Positions 1-8,609 of a stretch of 64,000 bases of DNA are shown piece by piece; the first letter of the stretch is position 1, and every line of letters starts with the position of its first letter. The position numbers and the translations under genes are program-made. This DNA is from PVC group bacterium (GTDB taxonomy: Bacteria > Verrucomicrobiota > Kiritimatiellia > CAIKKV01 > CAITUY01), in the NCBI GenBank assembly GCA_945870225.1, contig CAMBRF010000012.1:22684-86683 (forward strand), in the 5' to 3' direction. A model generated the notes under the pieces. That model saw nothing but the letters and a program-made list of their open reading frames with translations. It made no database searches and was not told where the DNA came from.

Positions 1-1297
1 CTTCCTTCTTCGGCCAGAACTTCTCCGCCAGTTTGGAGGGGATTCCCGTCTCTACCGCCTCAAAACAATCCGCCAGGATCTTCCACCCGAGATCGAGCGC
101 GCCCTCCAGCGGGATGTTGACCGTCAGATCCATCATCTCCTTCTCGAAGCGTGCCCCATACTTGAGCAGCTTCTGATCCCAGGCACTCATCCGGAACCCC
201 ATCGACTGTTTTTCCAGCACTTCGCGATATCCGGCGTAGAGCTGAATCATCGCGTTCATGATGGCACGGTGATCCTCCCGTGACTTGCCGTTGACCTGCT
301 GCTTCAACCGGCTCAGCGACCCGAACGGCTCGATGCGCCCGTTACGCAGATAGAACTGCCCCTCGGTGATATACCCGGTGTTATCCGGGACCGGATGGGT
401 CACATCGTCGCCCGGCATCGTGGTCGCCGCCAGGATCGTGATCGAGCCGGCGGTGTCAAAATCCACCGCCTTCTCATAACGGGCCGCCAACTGGCTGTAC
501 AAGTCCCCGGGATAGCCGCGGTTGGAGGGAACCTGCTCCATGGTGATGGAAATTTCCTTGAGCGCATCGGCAAAGTTCGTCATGTCGGTCAACAGCACCA
601 GCACGCGCTTGTTGGCGAGCGCAAACTGCTCTGCCACAGCCAGGCAGATGTCGGGCACCAGCAGGCACTCCACCACGGGGTCGGCTGCGGTATGCACAAA
701 CATCACCGCCCGGCCGAGGGCCCCGTTTTCCTCGAGCGTGTCACGGAACGAGAGATAGTCATCGTGCTTCAACCCCATGCCGCCCAGCACAATCACATCC
801 ACTTCCGCCTGCAAGGCAATACGCGCCAGAAGCGGATTGTAGGGCTCGCCGGCCCGTGCAAAAATCGGCAGCTTCTGGGACTCAACCAGGGTGTTAAAAA
901 CATCGATCATCGGAATACCCGTCCGCACCATGTTGCGCGGAATAATGCGCTTGGCCGGATTCACCGAGGGCCCGCCGATCTCAATCAACCCGTCCTTGAG
1001 CGCCGGCCCCTTGTCGCGCGGCATGGCACTGCCGGTGAACACCCGGCCCAGCAGATCGTCTGAAAAAGGAACCTGCATGGGATGCCCGAGAAAACGGACA
1101 TGGGCGTCCGTGGCAATGCCGCGCGCGCCGGCAAAGACCTGCAGCGACACCGAATCCCCCTCCAGCCGGATGACCTGCGCCAGGGAGGAGACCCGCCTGG
1201 ACGTGATCTCCGCCAGCTCACGATACTTCACGCCGCGGGCCTTGACGTTCACCACGTTGCCCGCGATGTTGTCAACCCGATGGTAGACTTTATGCAT
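1..1297 (-). CDS. ntpB: V/A-type ATP synthase subunit B (3' end outside window)
   Basis: Non-catalytic nucleotide-binding subunit of the peripheral V1/A1 head, which alternates with subunit A in the hexamer. The ATG at 1295-1297 opens a frame with no stop to the window edge, giving 432 residues and lacking only the extreme C-terminus. It begins [19 protein letters not shown] and contains the family segments [33 protein letters not shown] and [18 protein letters not shown]. As is usual for B subunits, it has no intact Walker A. It overlaps the stop of the A gene by 8 bp, so translational coupling is likely. Family assignment is very secure. Confidence 0.96.
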   Translation of the reverse strand, partial: MHKVYHRVDNIAGNVVNVKARGVKYRELAEITSRRVSSLAQVIRLEGDSVSLQVFAGARGIATDAHVRFLGHPMQVPFSDDLLGRVFTGSAMPRDKGPALKDGLIEIGGPSVNPAKRIIPRNMVRTGIPMIDVFNTLVESQKLPIFARAGEPYNPLLARIALQAEVDVIVLGGMGLKHDDYLSFRDTLEENGALGRAVMFVHTAADPVVECLLVPDICLAVAEQFALANKRVLVLLTDMTNFADALKEISITMEQVPSNRGYPGDLYSQLAARYEKAVDFDTAGSITILAATTMPGDDVTHPVPDNTGYITEGQFYLRNGRIEPFGSLSRLKQQVNGKSREDHRAIMNAMIQLYAGYREVLEKQSMGFRMSAWDQKLLKYGARFEKEMMDLTVNIPLEGALDLGWKILADCFEAVETGIPSKLAEKFWPKKE

Positions 1298-3020
1298 GAC
1301 TGCTAACCTCCGCCAGCATGGCCTCCAGCCGGACCTGCTGTTTCTTGAATTCCCCGGCCTCCATGGCCATCCGGTTCCAGTCCCGGGTCGCCTGCGTCAG
1401 GCGATGAAAGAACTGGCGCGCCGCATCCTTGCCGTCGAATTTCATTTTCGCGCGCAGGACCCGGAGTAACACACTGAACACGTACTGCTGCCGCTCACTC
1501 GTCGTGGCGCAGTCGACCGCATCGTAGGCGTCCTGCTGAAGGTAAACGGCATCGAGATACTCCGCCTTGAGGTACACCATGAAATCCTCGATCACCGTGC
1601 CTTCCTCGCCCACAACCTTCATCATCTGGTTGATTTCATTTCCCCGCTGAAGCATCTGGCGCGCCATCGCCACATCGTGATCGGAAACCACGCTGGCATA
1701 CTTGCTCCAACTGTCCAGGGGATCAATCGCAGGATAACGCCGGGCGTCGGACCGGGCCCGGGACAGGCCATGGAAGGCGCCCACCACTTTCAGCGTGGAC
1801 TGGGTCACCGGCTCGTCGAAATTTCCGCCCGCCGGGCTGACGGTCCCGCCGATGGTCACCGACCCCACCGACCCGTCCTTCAACGTCACCACCCCGCCGC
1901 GTTCGTAGAACCCGGCAATCACCGATTCCAGATAGGCCGGGAACGCTTCCTCGCCGGGAATTTCCTCAAGTCGACCGGACATTTCGCGCAACGCCTGGGC
2001 CCACCGGGACGTCGAATCCGCCAGCAACAGCACGTGAAGCCCCATCTGGCGATAGTATTCCGCCAGCGTGACGGCCGTGTAAACCGAGGCCTCGCGCGAG
2101 GCCACCGGCATGGAACTGGTATTGCAGATGATCACCGTGCGTTCCATCAGGCTCTTGCCCGTGCGCGGATCGTTGATCGTCGGAAATTCGCGCAGGGTCT
2201 CCACCACCTCGCCCGCCCGCTCACCACAGGCCGCGATGATCACCACATCCACATCGGCGTAACGGCTGGTCAGCTGCTGCAACACCGTCTTGCCCGCGCC
2301 GAACGGACCCGGAATACAATAGGTTCCGCCGCGCGCGACAGGAAAGAACGTATCGATGATCCGGATCTTGGTGACGAGGGGATCCCGGGGGCGCAACCGC
2401 TCGGCATACGCCTGAATGGGAAGTTTCACGGGCCAGCGCTGGAGCATGCGGATTTCATGGATTTCTCCCTGCTCGTCCTTGAGCCGGGCCACCACATCCT
2501 CAATCCGGTAGCGTCCGGGTGCCGCGATCTCCTCCACCGTCAAAACGTCACGCATGCGGAAGGGCACCATGATGCGATGCTTGAAAATTCCCTCCGGAAC
2601 CGTCCCGAGCGTATCCGCCGCCGAAACCCGATCCCCGACCTTGGCCGTCGGGGTGAACTCCCACCCGGTGTCGCGGGGTAATGCCGGCAGATACATGCCG
2701 CGTTGCAGAAAGAACCCGCACTGCTCAGCCAGGTTCGGCAACGGGTTCTGCAGCCCGTCGAAAATCCGGGTAAGCAGGCCCGGCCCCAGTTCGACCGACA
2801 ACATTTCACCCGTGAACTCCACGGCATCCCCCACCGCCAAACCCGTGGTATCCTCAAACACCTGCAGGTCTGCGTGACGACCCCGGATCCGGACCACCTC
2901 GGACATCAGCCGAAGCTCCCCCTGCCGGGCAAACGCCACCTCATTCTGACCCACGGCGCCCTCAAATTCCACGGTGATCATGTTCCCGTTTACACCGATG
3001 ATCCGTCCCGTCGTACTCAT
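1290..3020 (-). CDS. ntpA: V/A-type ATP synthase subunit A (catalytic)
   Basis: Catalytic ATPase subunit of the V1/A1 head, 576 residues, the normal length for the family. Walker A is GPFGAGKT at about residues 238-245, and [17 protein letters not shown] is the conserved catalytic segment. The bulge region specific to A subunits lies between the beta-barrel and the P-loop domain. A longer frame exists upstream, but the ATG at 3018-3020 starts [12 protein letters not shown], the typical N-terminus, behind a GGGGAA Shine-Dalgarno. It lies 16 bp after the DUF2764 gene and overlaps subunit B. Direction of operation (proton or sodium pump versus synthase) cannot be told without the membrane subunits, which lie outside. 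Confidence 0.97.
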   Translation of the reverse strand: MSTTGRIIGVNGNMITVEFEGAVGQNEVAFARQGELRLMSEVVRIRGRHADLQVFEDTTGLAVGDAVEFTGEMLSVELGPGLLTRIFDGLQNPLPNLAEQCGFFLQRGMYLPALPRDTGWEFTPTAKVGDRVSAADTLGTVPEGIFKHRIMVPFRMRDVLTVEEIAAPGRYRIEDVVARLKDEQGEIHEIRMLQRWPVKLPIQAYAERLRPRDPLVTKIRIIDTFFPVARGGTYCIPGPFGAGKTVLQQLTSRYADVDVVIIAACGERAGEVVETLREFPTINDPRTGKSLMERTVIICNTSSMPVASREASVYTAVTLAEYYRQMGLHVLLLADSTSRWAQALREMSGRLEEIPGEEAFPAYLESVIAGFYERGGVVTLKDGSVGSVTIGGTVSPAGGNFDEPVTQSTLKVVGAFHGLSRARSDARRYPAIDPLDSWSKYASVVSDHDVAMARQMLQRGNEINQMMKVVGEEGTVIEDFMVYLKAEYLDAVYLQQDAYDAVDCATTSERQQYVFSVLLRVLRAKMKFDGKDAARQFFHRLTQATRDWNRMAMEAGEFKKQQVRLEAMLAEVSSHA

Positions 3021-3036
3021 TGTTGCCGTTCCCCGT

Positions 3037-3573
3037 TCACAGCGACGCTGTCGCTGTTTGTTGCGATACAAAATCGTCCACCCGCCGGCGCCCCGCCGCC
3101 GCATCCATCCGGCTCCACCGCTCAACCAGCCGCAATTTCAACGCATACGCCAGCACCGCCGGCAATGCGAACATGTCGTGCCCGGCCAATTCCTCCAGCA
3201 CACTCCAACGGAAATGATCCAGATCCATTTCCCGATCCGCCGGAGACGACCGCGCGAAGGCATCGTCAACCACCTTGCGGGTGTAGACGTCGAACCCCAT
3301 TTCCGGGCGGACATGGGGATCGGGATCGAGCCCGCGCCGCGCCGCCCGTGCCCGGACGATGCTATTGCGCAAACGCGTTTCCCGCTCCCGCCAGGCCGAC
3401 ACGAAAGAGTCCGCCGTCCCCGTCCCGCCGGTCGCCAGAAGATCATCGAGCACCGCCAGATCGGGGACGGTCAGGTGCTCCGCACACAGGTCGCGAAATG
3501 CCGGGAGGCCCAACGGAGATTCACGCCCCAGGGTCAGCATTGGCAGACTCGCAACCAGGTAGTAATAATTCAT
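3037..3573 (-). CDS. DUF2764 family protein of the V/A-ATPase operon
   Basis: 178-residue soluble, probably helical protein starting MNYYYLVASLPML. I recognise it as the DUF2764 type found between subunits E and A in bacterial V/A-ATPase operons of Chlamydiae, spirochaetes and Bacteroidetes. No catalytic motif is visible. The N-terminal YYYLVASLP and the RN(S/T)IVRARAARRG segment are the best matches I remember. Its ATG overlaps the ntpE stop as ATGA (3570-3573), so it is translated with the ATPase. It may act as a stator or assembly subunit replacing C or F. That role is inference from location only. Confidence 0.8.
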   Translation of the reverse strand: MNYYYLVASLPMLTLGRESPLGLPAFRDLCAEHLTVPDLAVLDDLLATGGTGTADSFVSAWRERETRLRNSIVRARAARRGLDPDPHVRPEMGFDVYTRKVVDDAFARSSPADREMDLDHFRWSVLEELAGHDMFALPAVLAYALKLRLVERWSRMDAAAGRRRVDDFVSQQTATASL

Positions 3574-4187
3574 GTCTTCGCGGCCGCTTTAACGATTTCC
3601 GCGAGGCGCGGACGCAGCAGGCGGCCAAGCGCCGCCGCAATTTCCTTCCGGGTGAAGTCGTGATGGACCTGGGTCCCCTCAATCGACACGCGGAACCCCG
3701 AAACAATCCCGCTGTCGGCATGAATCTCGACACCTTTTTCGATCGCGGCCCGATACTCCTGCAGGAAGAACTCCACGATCTGCTTCTGGTCGGCCGGGCT
3801 CACCAGCAGATCCAGTTCCGCACAGTCACCCTGCCGGGCCGAGTAAGACTCCACCACCTTGACCATCATCTGCTTGATGACATCCAGGGTCAGCGCCTCG
3901 CCCACCGTCCGGGAAACCAGCGCATTCATCGTATCCGACACGGCCTGATGCACCGAGAGGATCACGTCACGTGCCGCCTGTTCCAGCGACTTATCGCCGC
4001 GTTCAACAAACGTCTGACCCTCCTGTTCCGCTCGCGCGACAATCGCTTTCGCCTGCGCCTCGGCATCCTGAATCAATTTGGCGGCCTGCTGCTGCGCGGC
4101 GGCCACCATGCGTTGGGTCTCGGCCTCGGCCTTGGCCAGTCCGTCCTTCTGGATGCGATCAATTAAACTCTGAAGGTCTTCCGCCAT
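3570..4187 (-). CDS. ntpE: V/A-type ATP synthase subunit E (peripheral stalk)
   Basis: 205-residue peripheral-stalk subunit. The N-terminal half is an alanine, glutamate and glutamine-rich coiled coil (KAEAETQRMVAAAQQQAAKL), and the C-terminal half is the globular E domain with a short FRVSIEG strand. An in-frame ATG 126 bp upstream gives an unlikely tail. The chosen ATG at 4185-4187 follows GGAAGGGAAGAG and begins MAEDLQSLIDRIQ. It is the first gene of the ATPase cluster visible here. About 230 bp separate it from the upstream UroD-like gene, so the operon promoter probably lies at 4188-4416, but I could not identify a convincing one. Confidence 0.9.
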   Translation of the reverse strand: MAEDLQSLIDRIQKDGLAKAEAETQRMVAAAQQQAAKLIQDAEAQAKAIVARAEQEGQTFVERGDKSLEQAARDVILSVHQAVSDTMNALVSRTVGEALTLDVIKQMMVKVVESYSARQGDCAELDLLVSPADQKQIVEFFLQEYRAAIEKGVEIHADSGIVSGFRVSIEGTQVHHDFTRKEIAAALGRLLRPRLAEIVKAAAKT

Positions 4188-4416
4188 AATACTCTTCCCT
4201 TCCATGGCCCCCATCCCGGCTAAAAAAAGACCCCTCCCGGAGTGCATGCAAGAGGAATGGGAACTTCGGTAAAAAAACGGCAAAAAGGTATCGCATGCCC
4301 CTGAGCGGCACAAGCAATTAATGATGGATTTTGACCAAAATTCCAGACCTTATCGGCCTCTCACGTTTTCGGCCTCTAATCGTCGATGCGGCCGATGTGA
4401 GCCCGTGGTCCTACGC

Positions 4417-5559
4417 CTACCCTCGCCCGTGCTTCCGGTAGTAGGCGAAACCGTCGATCAGCGCCTTCAAGTTCTCCCAGGGAACCCCGGGAGCGATGGA
4501 GCTGCTGCCGCCCAGGAACAGCCCCTTCTTCGGCCCCTTCTCCACAAGCCACTTGAGCTGCTTCACGACATCTGCAGGCGAGCCCAAAGGCAGCGTGGTG
4601 GTCACGGAGACCCCGCCGACGATCAGCAGGTCGTCGCTGTCACGGGTCTTCATCGCGCAGATTTTCTCGTAGTCCACGCCGTCCTCATACTGAAATCCCT
4701 GGAAGCCCCGGATTCCGGCCTCAATCAGACCCGGCACCATGGGCATGACGTTGCCGTCGCAGTGCCAGATCATTTTAACAGGGCCATGCGTAAGCGGCTC
4801 GATGGCCCGGGCGAAGTGGGGAAACCAGATCTTTTCCAAGCTCTTGATGTTAACCAACGGGCCGCGCGAATCACACATGTCATGGTCCAGCCGGTGGTAG
4901 GGAGGCAGAGATCCCTGCTCATAAGCGAGGGCGGCGGCACGGTTGTAGCACGCCCAGACATCCGCCTGCAGGGCGAAGTACCGCTCCATCAAATCCGGAT
5001 AAAGGGCGTAGGCCATGAAATAGTTTTCATAGCCATAGATGTAATACGCCAGGCCGGGAAAGCCGATCCATCCATAAGGCGTCTTGAGCATGTCCCCGCC
5101 GATGCGGGCCTGTTCCGCACGTTCCCGTTCAAGGATCCAGCGCACCCGCCCCTCGATGTCCACGGATTGGGCTTCCTTGACGAGTTTCGGGAAGACGATC
5201 TTTTCCAGATGCTCGGCCACGGCTTCGGGCGAGTCGATGACGATTCCGTCGCAGACAATCTGCTGGGCACCGGTAGTGGCGGTGCGCTCCTTTGGCGTCT
5301 CGTATCCGTGTGTCCCCATCGAAAGCGGGTTGTCCCATAGATACTGGTCGACCATGCAGCAGGAGGCATTGCGCAGCATTTCCAGATAGGTGGGCTCGGG
5401 GTTCTTTACGTAGGTTCCTTCTGGAACCCCAGCGATGCGGTCAATCATCCGGTGCTCCATGGGATTGATCAACCAGATGGGGATTCCCTGTGTCGCAACA
5501 CCGTTCAGGGCGTCGAGGACGAGGGTCTGATTCTCGGAGCGGGTGACGGGGGGGGACAT
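4417..5559 (-). CDS. Uroporphyrinogen decarboxylase (URO-D/MtaA) family protein
   Basis: 380-residue TIM-barrel protein of the URO-D superfamily. The C-terminal half carries MIWHCDGNVMPMVPGLIEAG, where His-Cys resembles the zinc/corrinoid-methyltransferase form (MtaA, CmuA) more than heme-pathway HemE. It lacks the N-terminal RQAGR motif of true HemE. Likely role: methyl transfer to or from a corrinoid protein or thiol. The substrate is unknown. The gene is divergent from an AraC regulator, a pattern common for catabolic methyltransferases. The ATG is preceded by TTGGAGG at good spacing. Function beyond family level is inference. Confidence 0.85.
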   Translation of the reverse strand: MSPPVTRSENQTLVLDALNGVATQGIPIWLINPMEHRMIDRIAGVPEGTYVKNPEPTYLEMLRNASCCMVDQYLWDNPLSMGTHGYETPKERTATTGAQQIVCDGIVIDSPEAVAEHLEKIVFPKLVKEAQSVDIEGRVRWILERERAEQARIGGDMLKTPYGWIGFPGLAYYIYGYENYFMAYALYPDLMERYFALQADVWACYNRAAALAYEQGSLPPYHRLDHDMCDSRGPLVNIKSLEKIWFPHFARAIEPLTHGPVKMIWHCDGNVMPMVPGLIEAGIRGFQGFQYEDGVDYEKICAMKTRDSDDLLIVGGVSVTTTLPLGSPADVVKQLKWLVEKGPKKGLFLGGSSSIAPGVPWENLKALIDGFAYYRKHGRG

Positions 5560-5596
5560 AATGAACCTCCAAATGGGCTGCGTTTAGCTATCGGCC

Positions 5597-5625
5597 ATGA
5601 TAAGGATATGATCGCCACATGTGAA
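5597..5625 (-). promoter_or_regulatory. Probable sigma-70-type promoter of the UroD-like gene
   Basis: On the minus strand TTCACA (5620-5625) and TATCAT (5597-5602) are separated by 17 bp; each box is one mismatch from consensus. Transcription would start about 30 bp before the UroD-like ATG. The -35 box touches the palindrome at 5625-5642. Confidence 0.55.
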
Positions 5626-5642
5626 TCGCATATCGATGCGAT
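5625..5642. promoter_or_regulatory. Perfect 18-bp palindrome, candidate AraC operator
   Basis: ATCGCAT-ATCG-ATGCGAT is a perfect inverted repeat with 7-bp arms and a 4-bp centre that is itself part of ATCGAT. It abuts the -35 box of the UroD-like promoter and overlaps the expected -35 region of the araC-type gene, whose -10-like TATAAA lies at 5659-5664. The position suits activation of one gene and autoregulation of the other. Binding by the adjacent regulator is inferred. Confidence 0.5.
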
Positions 5643-5698
5643 ACGACAAAATATGCTTTATAAAACATGATTAATCCATAGACTGGAAAGACAAATAT

Positions 5699-6538
5699 AT
5701 GGATAAATTAGCCAAACAGATTCAAGCCCTGGCCGATTTCGTAAACCGGACACCCGCGTTGCGGGTCGTCTACGCCGCCCTCTGCCGAACGCGCAGCAGC
5801 ACGCCGCCAATGCCCTATGTCGGGTTGGTGTTCCAGGCGATCGGCGAATATCGGGAGGTCGTCGTGGCAGGCCGTCAGACCCGTCTGCCTCACGGACACA
5901 TATCGATTATGAGTTCCCAGCAGGGGTCGTATACCTCGACCCCCGTCGAGGATACGGGCTTCTGGGTGGTGACGGTAAACGTGGGGACGGATCCGGCCTT
6001 TGCCGCCCTGGCGCGGCACCCCCAGCTGCTCACCGCGCCGGTGGTGCGGCGAGAGGCGCTCACGGCGCTATATGCGACCGTGGCAGAGCGCTATCTGCAG
6101 ACCGGGGGGATCGCGCAACTCCGACTGAAGGCGGCGATCCTCGAGTTGATGACTTTTGCGTTGGAAGAGGTATCCGGTGCCGGAGCGGCGCGGTTGGCAC
6201 CTCCCTTCGTGGAAGCGGCGGAGTCCCACATGCGCTCGCACCTGACCGAGGCGCAACTGACCGTGGGGAACATCGCACAGGCGGCCCATGTGAGTGTGCG
6301 GCACTTGGACCGTCTGTTCCGCAAGTGGCGAGGGATGTCGCCCATGCAGTATCTGCGCGACCTGCGCCTGCGCCGCGCGCGGGCGTTGCTGGAGTCATCA
6401 GGCTTGCGGGTGTCGGAGATCGCCCGGGAGGTCGGGTTCGAGGATCCGCTCCACTTTTCGCGCGTCTTCCGGGTCGCCATGGGGTGCAGCCCCCTGGCCC
6501 ACCGGAAGACCACGCTGAACCCGCCTGACCACAATTGA
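5699..6538 (+). CDS. AraC-family transcriptional regulator
   Basis: 279 residues. The C-terminal ~95 residues form the double helix-turn-helix of AraC/XylS regulators: LTVGNIAQAAHVSVRHLDRL for the first, then VSEIAREVGFEDPLHFSRVF for the second, followed by the family end motif in degenerate form (GCSPLAHRK). The N-terminal ~170 residues look like a cupin-type sensor (LPHGHISIMSSQQGSYTS). It is divergent from the UroD-like gene with 139 bp between the start codons, and the palindrome between them is the obvious target. The ATG at 5699 has only a weak GGAAAG upstream. The effector is unknown. Confidence 0.92.
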   Translation: MDKLAKQIQALADFVNRTPALRVVYAALCRTRSSTPPMPYVGLVFQAIGEYREVVVAGRQTRLPHGHISIMSSQQGSYTSTPVEDTGFWVVTVNVGTDPAFAALARHPQLLTAPVVRREALTALYATVAERYLQTGGIAQLRLKAAILELMTFALEEVSGAGAARLAPPFVEAAESHMRSHLTEAQLTVGNIAQAAHVSVRHLDRLFRKWRGMSPMQYLRDLRLRRARALLESSGLRVSEIAREVGFEDPLHFSRVFRVAMGCSPLAHRKTTLNPPDHN

Positions 6539-6571
6539 TGATCCACGGGTTGCCCTTGACTCAGCTTCCAC

Positions 6572-7858
6572 TCAGATTGCCGCCCTTGACGACCCTTGTC
6601 CTGCGCAAGCTGAGTTCTGATTAGCCAAGGCGGCTCTCCCTGTGGCCGACGCATAGACGGCCCGGGCATAGGGGAACGGGCTCAGGGCCCGGTCCAGAAT
6701 GCCGAGGCTGTGCGCGATCGTCAGGCCATAGTTCGTGATGGCCACCCCGCTGGCCCGCGCCTGCTCAATGCGCGACAGCATTTGCCGCCGGTTCCACATG
6801 CAGGCCCCGCAATGCACAATCAATTTGAAACCGCTGATATCATCGGGATACTCGCAGCCCGCCGTGGTCACAATATCCAGTTTCCCGCCCACATACTGCT
6901 CCAGCCAGCGCGGAATCTTCACGCGCCCGATATCCTCACCGGTCGGATGATGCGTACAGGCCTCGCCCACCAGGATCCGATCACCCGGCTTTAAGCGGTC
7001 AATGGCCGCCGCGCCGCGCACCAGTTCCGCCAGATCGCCTTTGAACCGCGCAAACAGAATGGAAAAACCCGTCACCGGAATATCCGGCGGCGTATCAGCC
7101 ACCACCTTGAGAAATTCCTGACTGTCCGTCACCACCAACACCGGCGGCCGGTTCAGACGCGCCAGAGCATCGGATAACTCCCGCTCCTTGACCACCATGG
7201 CATAGCCATCCTGGTCAAGAATATCGCGCAGGGTCTGAACCTGAGGCAGGATCAAACGGCCCTTCGGCGCCTCAATGTCAATGGGCACCACCAGTACGAC
7301 CAGTTCGCCGGCCGGAACGAGATCGCCGATCAGACTCGGCGCATTGAGAAAATCATCGGGCGTCGCCGCGATGATGGCCTGCCGCAGGGACTCCAGACCA
7401 GCACCGGTCACCGCGCTGACACCGACCACGGGCTTGATGCCCGCGGCGCCAAGCTGATCCTCCAGCGCAAGGTCGGCCCGCAAATCGCTCTTGGACGCCA
7501 CCACGATCACCGGCGTCTTTTTCTTCGCGAAAAGATCCAGCAGCCGCCGTTCGTAGTCCTGCCACGCATCCGTGACCAGCACGGCCAGATCGGTCCGCTG
7601 GACCACCCCCATGGTCTTGGCCACACGCAACTCGCCCAGCGCCCCGACATCGTCCACGCCGGCCGTGTCGACAAACAACACCGGCCCGATCGGTTGCAGT
7701 TCCATGGCCTTTTCCACCGGGTCGGTCGTTGTGCCGGCCGTGGCGGAAACAATCGAAACCTGCTGTCGCGTCAGGGCGTTGAGAATGGAGGACTTCCCGA
7801 CGTTCCGCCGTCCGAAAATCCCGATCTGCAACCTCAGTCCTTTGGGTGTTCCCTGCAC
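6572..7858 (-). CDS. hydF: [FeFe]-hydrogenase H-cluster maturation GTPase HydF
   Basis: 428-residue scaffold GTPase on which the 2Fe subcluster of [FeFe]-hydrogenase is assembled before transfer to apo-HydA. The N-terminal GTPase has G1 GRRNVGKSS (16-24), G3 DTAG near 64 and G4 SKSD near 122-125. The C-terminal cluster-binding domain shows C301-x-H303 and H349-C350-x-x-C353, the characteristic HydF CxH...HCxxC pattern. The start is the GTG at 7856-7858, 4 bp after wrbA, with AGGAAA upstream; the open frame continues upstream but overlaps wrbA. HydG lies 7.7 kb away and HydE is absent from the window. Confidence 0.95.
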   Translation of the reverse strand: MQGTPKGLRLQIGIFGRRNVGKSSILNALTRQQVSIVSATAGTTTDPVEKAMELQPIGPVLFVDTAGVDDVGALGELRVAKTMGVVQRTDLAVLVTDAWQDYERRLLDLFAKKKTPVIVVASKSDLRADLALEDQLGAAGIKPVVGVSAVTGAGLESLRQAIIAATPDDFLNAPSLIGDLVPAGELVVLVVPIDIEAPKGRLILPQVQTLRDILDQDGYAMVVKERELSDALARLNRPPVLVVTDSQEFLKVVADTPPDIPVTGFSILFARFKGDLAELVRGAAAIDRLKPGDRILVGEACTHHPTGEDIGRVKIPRWLEQYVGGKLDIVTTAGCEYPDDISGFKLIVHCGACMWNRRQMLSRIEQARASGVAITNYGLTIAHSLGILDRALSPFPYARAVYASATGRAALANQNSACAGQGSSRAAI

Positions 7859-7862
7859 GTCT

Positions 7863-8477
7863 CTATTTCCTGGCCAGCTTGGCCGCGACCTCGGCCACAT
7901 GGCGCCCCTGGAACTGCGCGATCGCCAGTTCGTTTTCACTGGGCATCCGGGAGCCGTCCGCATCCGATAGGGTTGTCGCACCATAGGGTGAGCCGCCTGA
8001 GATTTCCTTCATGTTCAGCAGACGGGGTTCCGCGTAGGGGACACCCACAATCACCATACCGTGATGAATCAGGGTAGTGTGAAAGCTTGTGATGGTGGTT
8101 TCCTGACCCCCATGCTGCGAGGCCGTCGAGACGAACACGCTCCCCACCTTGCCGATCAGCGCACCCGACATCCACAACTGGGTCGTGCGGTCCAGAAAAC
8201 CCCGCATCTGGGCGCACATGTTCCCGAAGCGCGTCGGGGTGCCGAAAATGATCGCATCGGCTTCGGCCAACTTCTCAACCTGTGCCACCGGTATGTGCGC
8301 AAAGGTGTCGCGCGCCTTTTTGGCTCCCGCCTTGATCAGCGCCTCATCCGGGATGATCTCCGGAACCTGAAACAAGGTCACCTCAGCCCCGGGAACCTGC
8401 CGGGCACCCGCCGCAACCGCTTCAGCCATCTGGTAGACATGCCCATACATGCTGTAAAAAACAACTTGTACTTTCAT
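7863..8477 (-). CDS. wrbA: NAD(P)H:quinone oxidoreductase, WrbA-type flavodoxin
   Basis: 204-residue flavodoxin-fold enzyme of the WrbA (type IV) family, a two-electron quinone reductase that protects against semiquinone and O2-derived stress. The FMN phosphate loop is [14 protein letters not shown] at the N-terminus. [18 protein letters not shown] and the [18 protein letters not shown] signature near the C-terminus are diagnostic. The ATG at 8475-8477 follows AAGGAGG. It is immediately upstream of hydF on the same strand, only 4 bp apart, suggesting co-transcription of an oxygen-defence flavoprotein with hydrogenase maturation. Confidence 0.95.
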   Translation of the reverse strand: MKVQVVFYSMYGHVYQMAEAVAAGARQVPGAEVTLFQVPEIIPDEALIKAGAKKARDTFAHIPVAQVEKLAEADAIIFGTPTRFGNMCAQMRGFLDRTTQLWMSGALIGKVGSVFVSTASQHGGQETTITSFHTTLIHHGMVIVGVPYAEPRLLNMKEISGGSPYGATTLSDADGSRMPSENELAIAQFQGRHVAEVAAKLARK

Positions 8478-8544
8478 CGCCGGCGTCCTCCTTGTTTGAT
8501 TTATTATTTCAGGGGCGATTTTGCGCTTTTCCCCGCCCCCCCGC

Positions 8545-8586
8545 AAAGAAAAAGCGCAGCACCCCCGGTTGGGACGTGCTGCGCTT
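8545..8586 (-). terminator. Rho-independent terminator of pckG
   Basis: AAGCGCAGCAC (8552-8562) and GTGCTGCGCTT (8576-8586) form a perfect 11-bp stem with a 13-nt loop. Read on the minus strand the stem runs into TTTTTCTTT. It begins 24 bp after the pckG stop. Confidence 0.9.
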
Positions 8587-8609
8587 CAATCTACTCCGAA
8601 CTCTCACCT

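Noticed and set aside
2703..4166. 487-codon plus-strand frame
   Set aside because: Runs antisense through three V-ATPase genes; proline/arginine-rich without motifs.
4417..5559. HemE (heme-pathway uroporphyrinogen decarboxylase)
   Set aside because: The N-terminal RQAGR motif is missing and the HCDGN segment fits the methyltransferase branch; AraC pairing also speaks against a heme gene.
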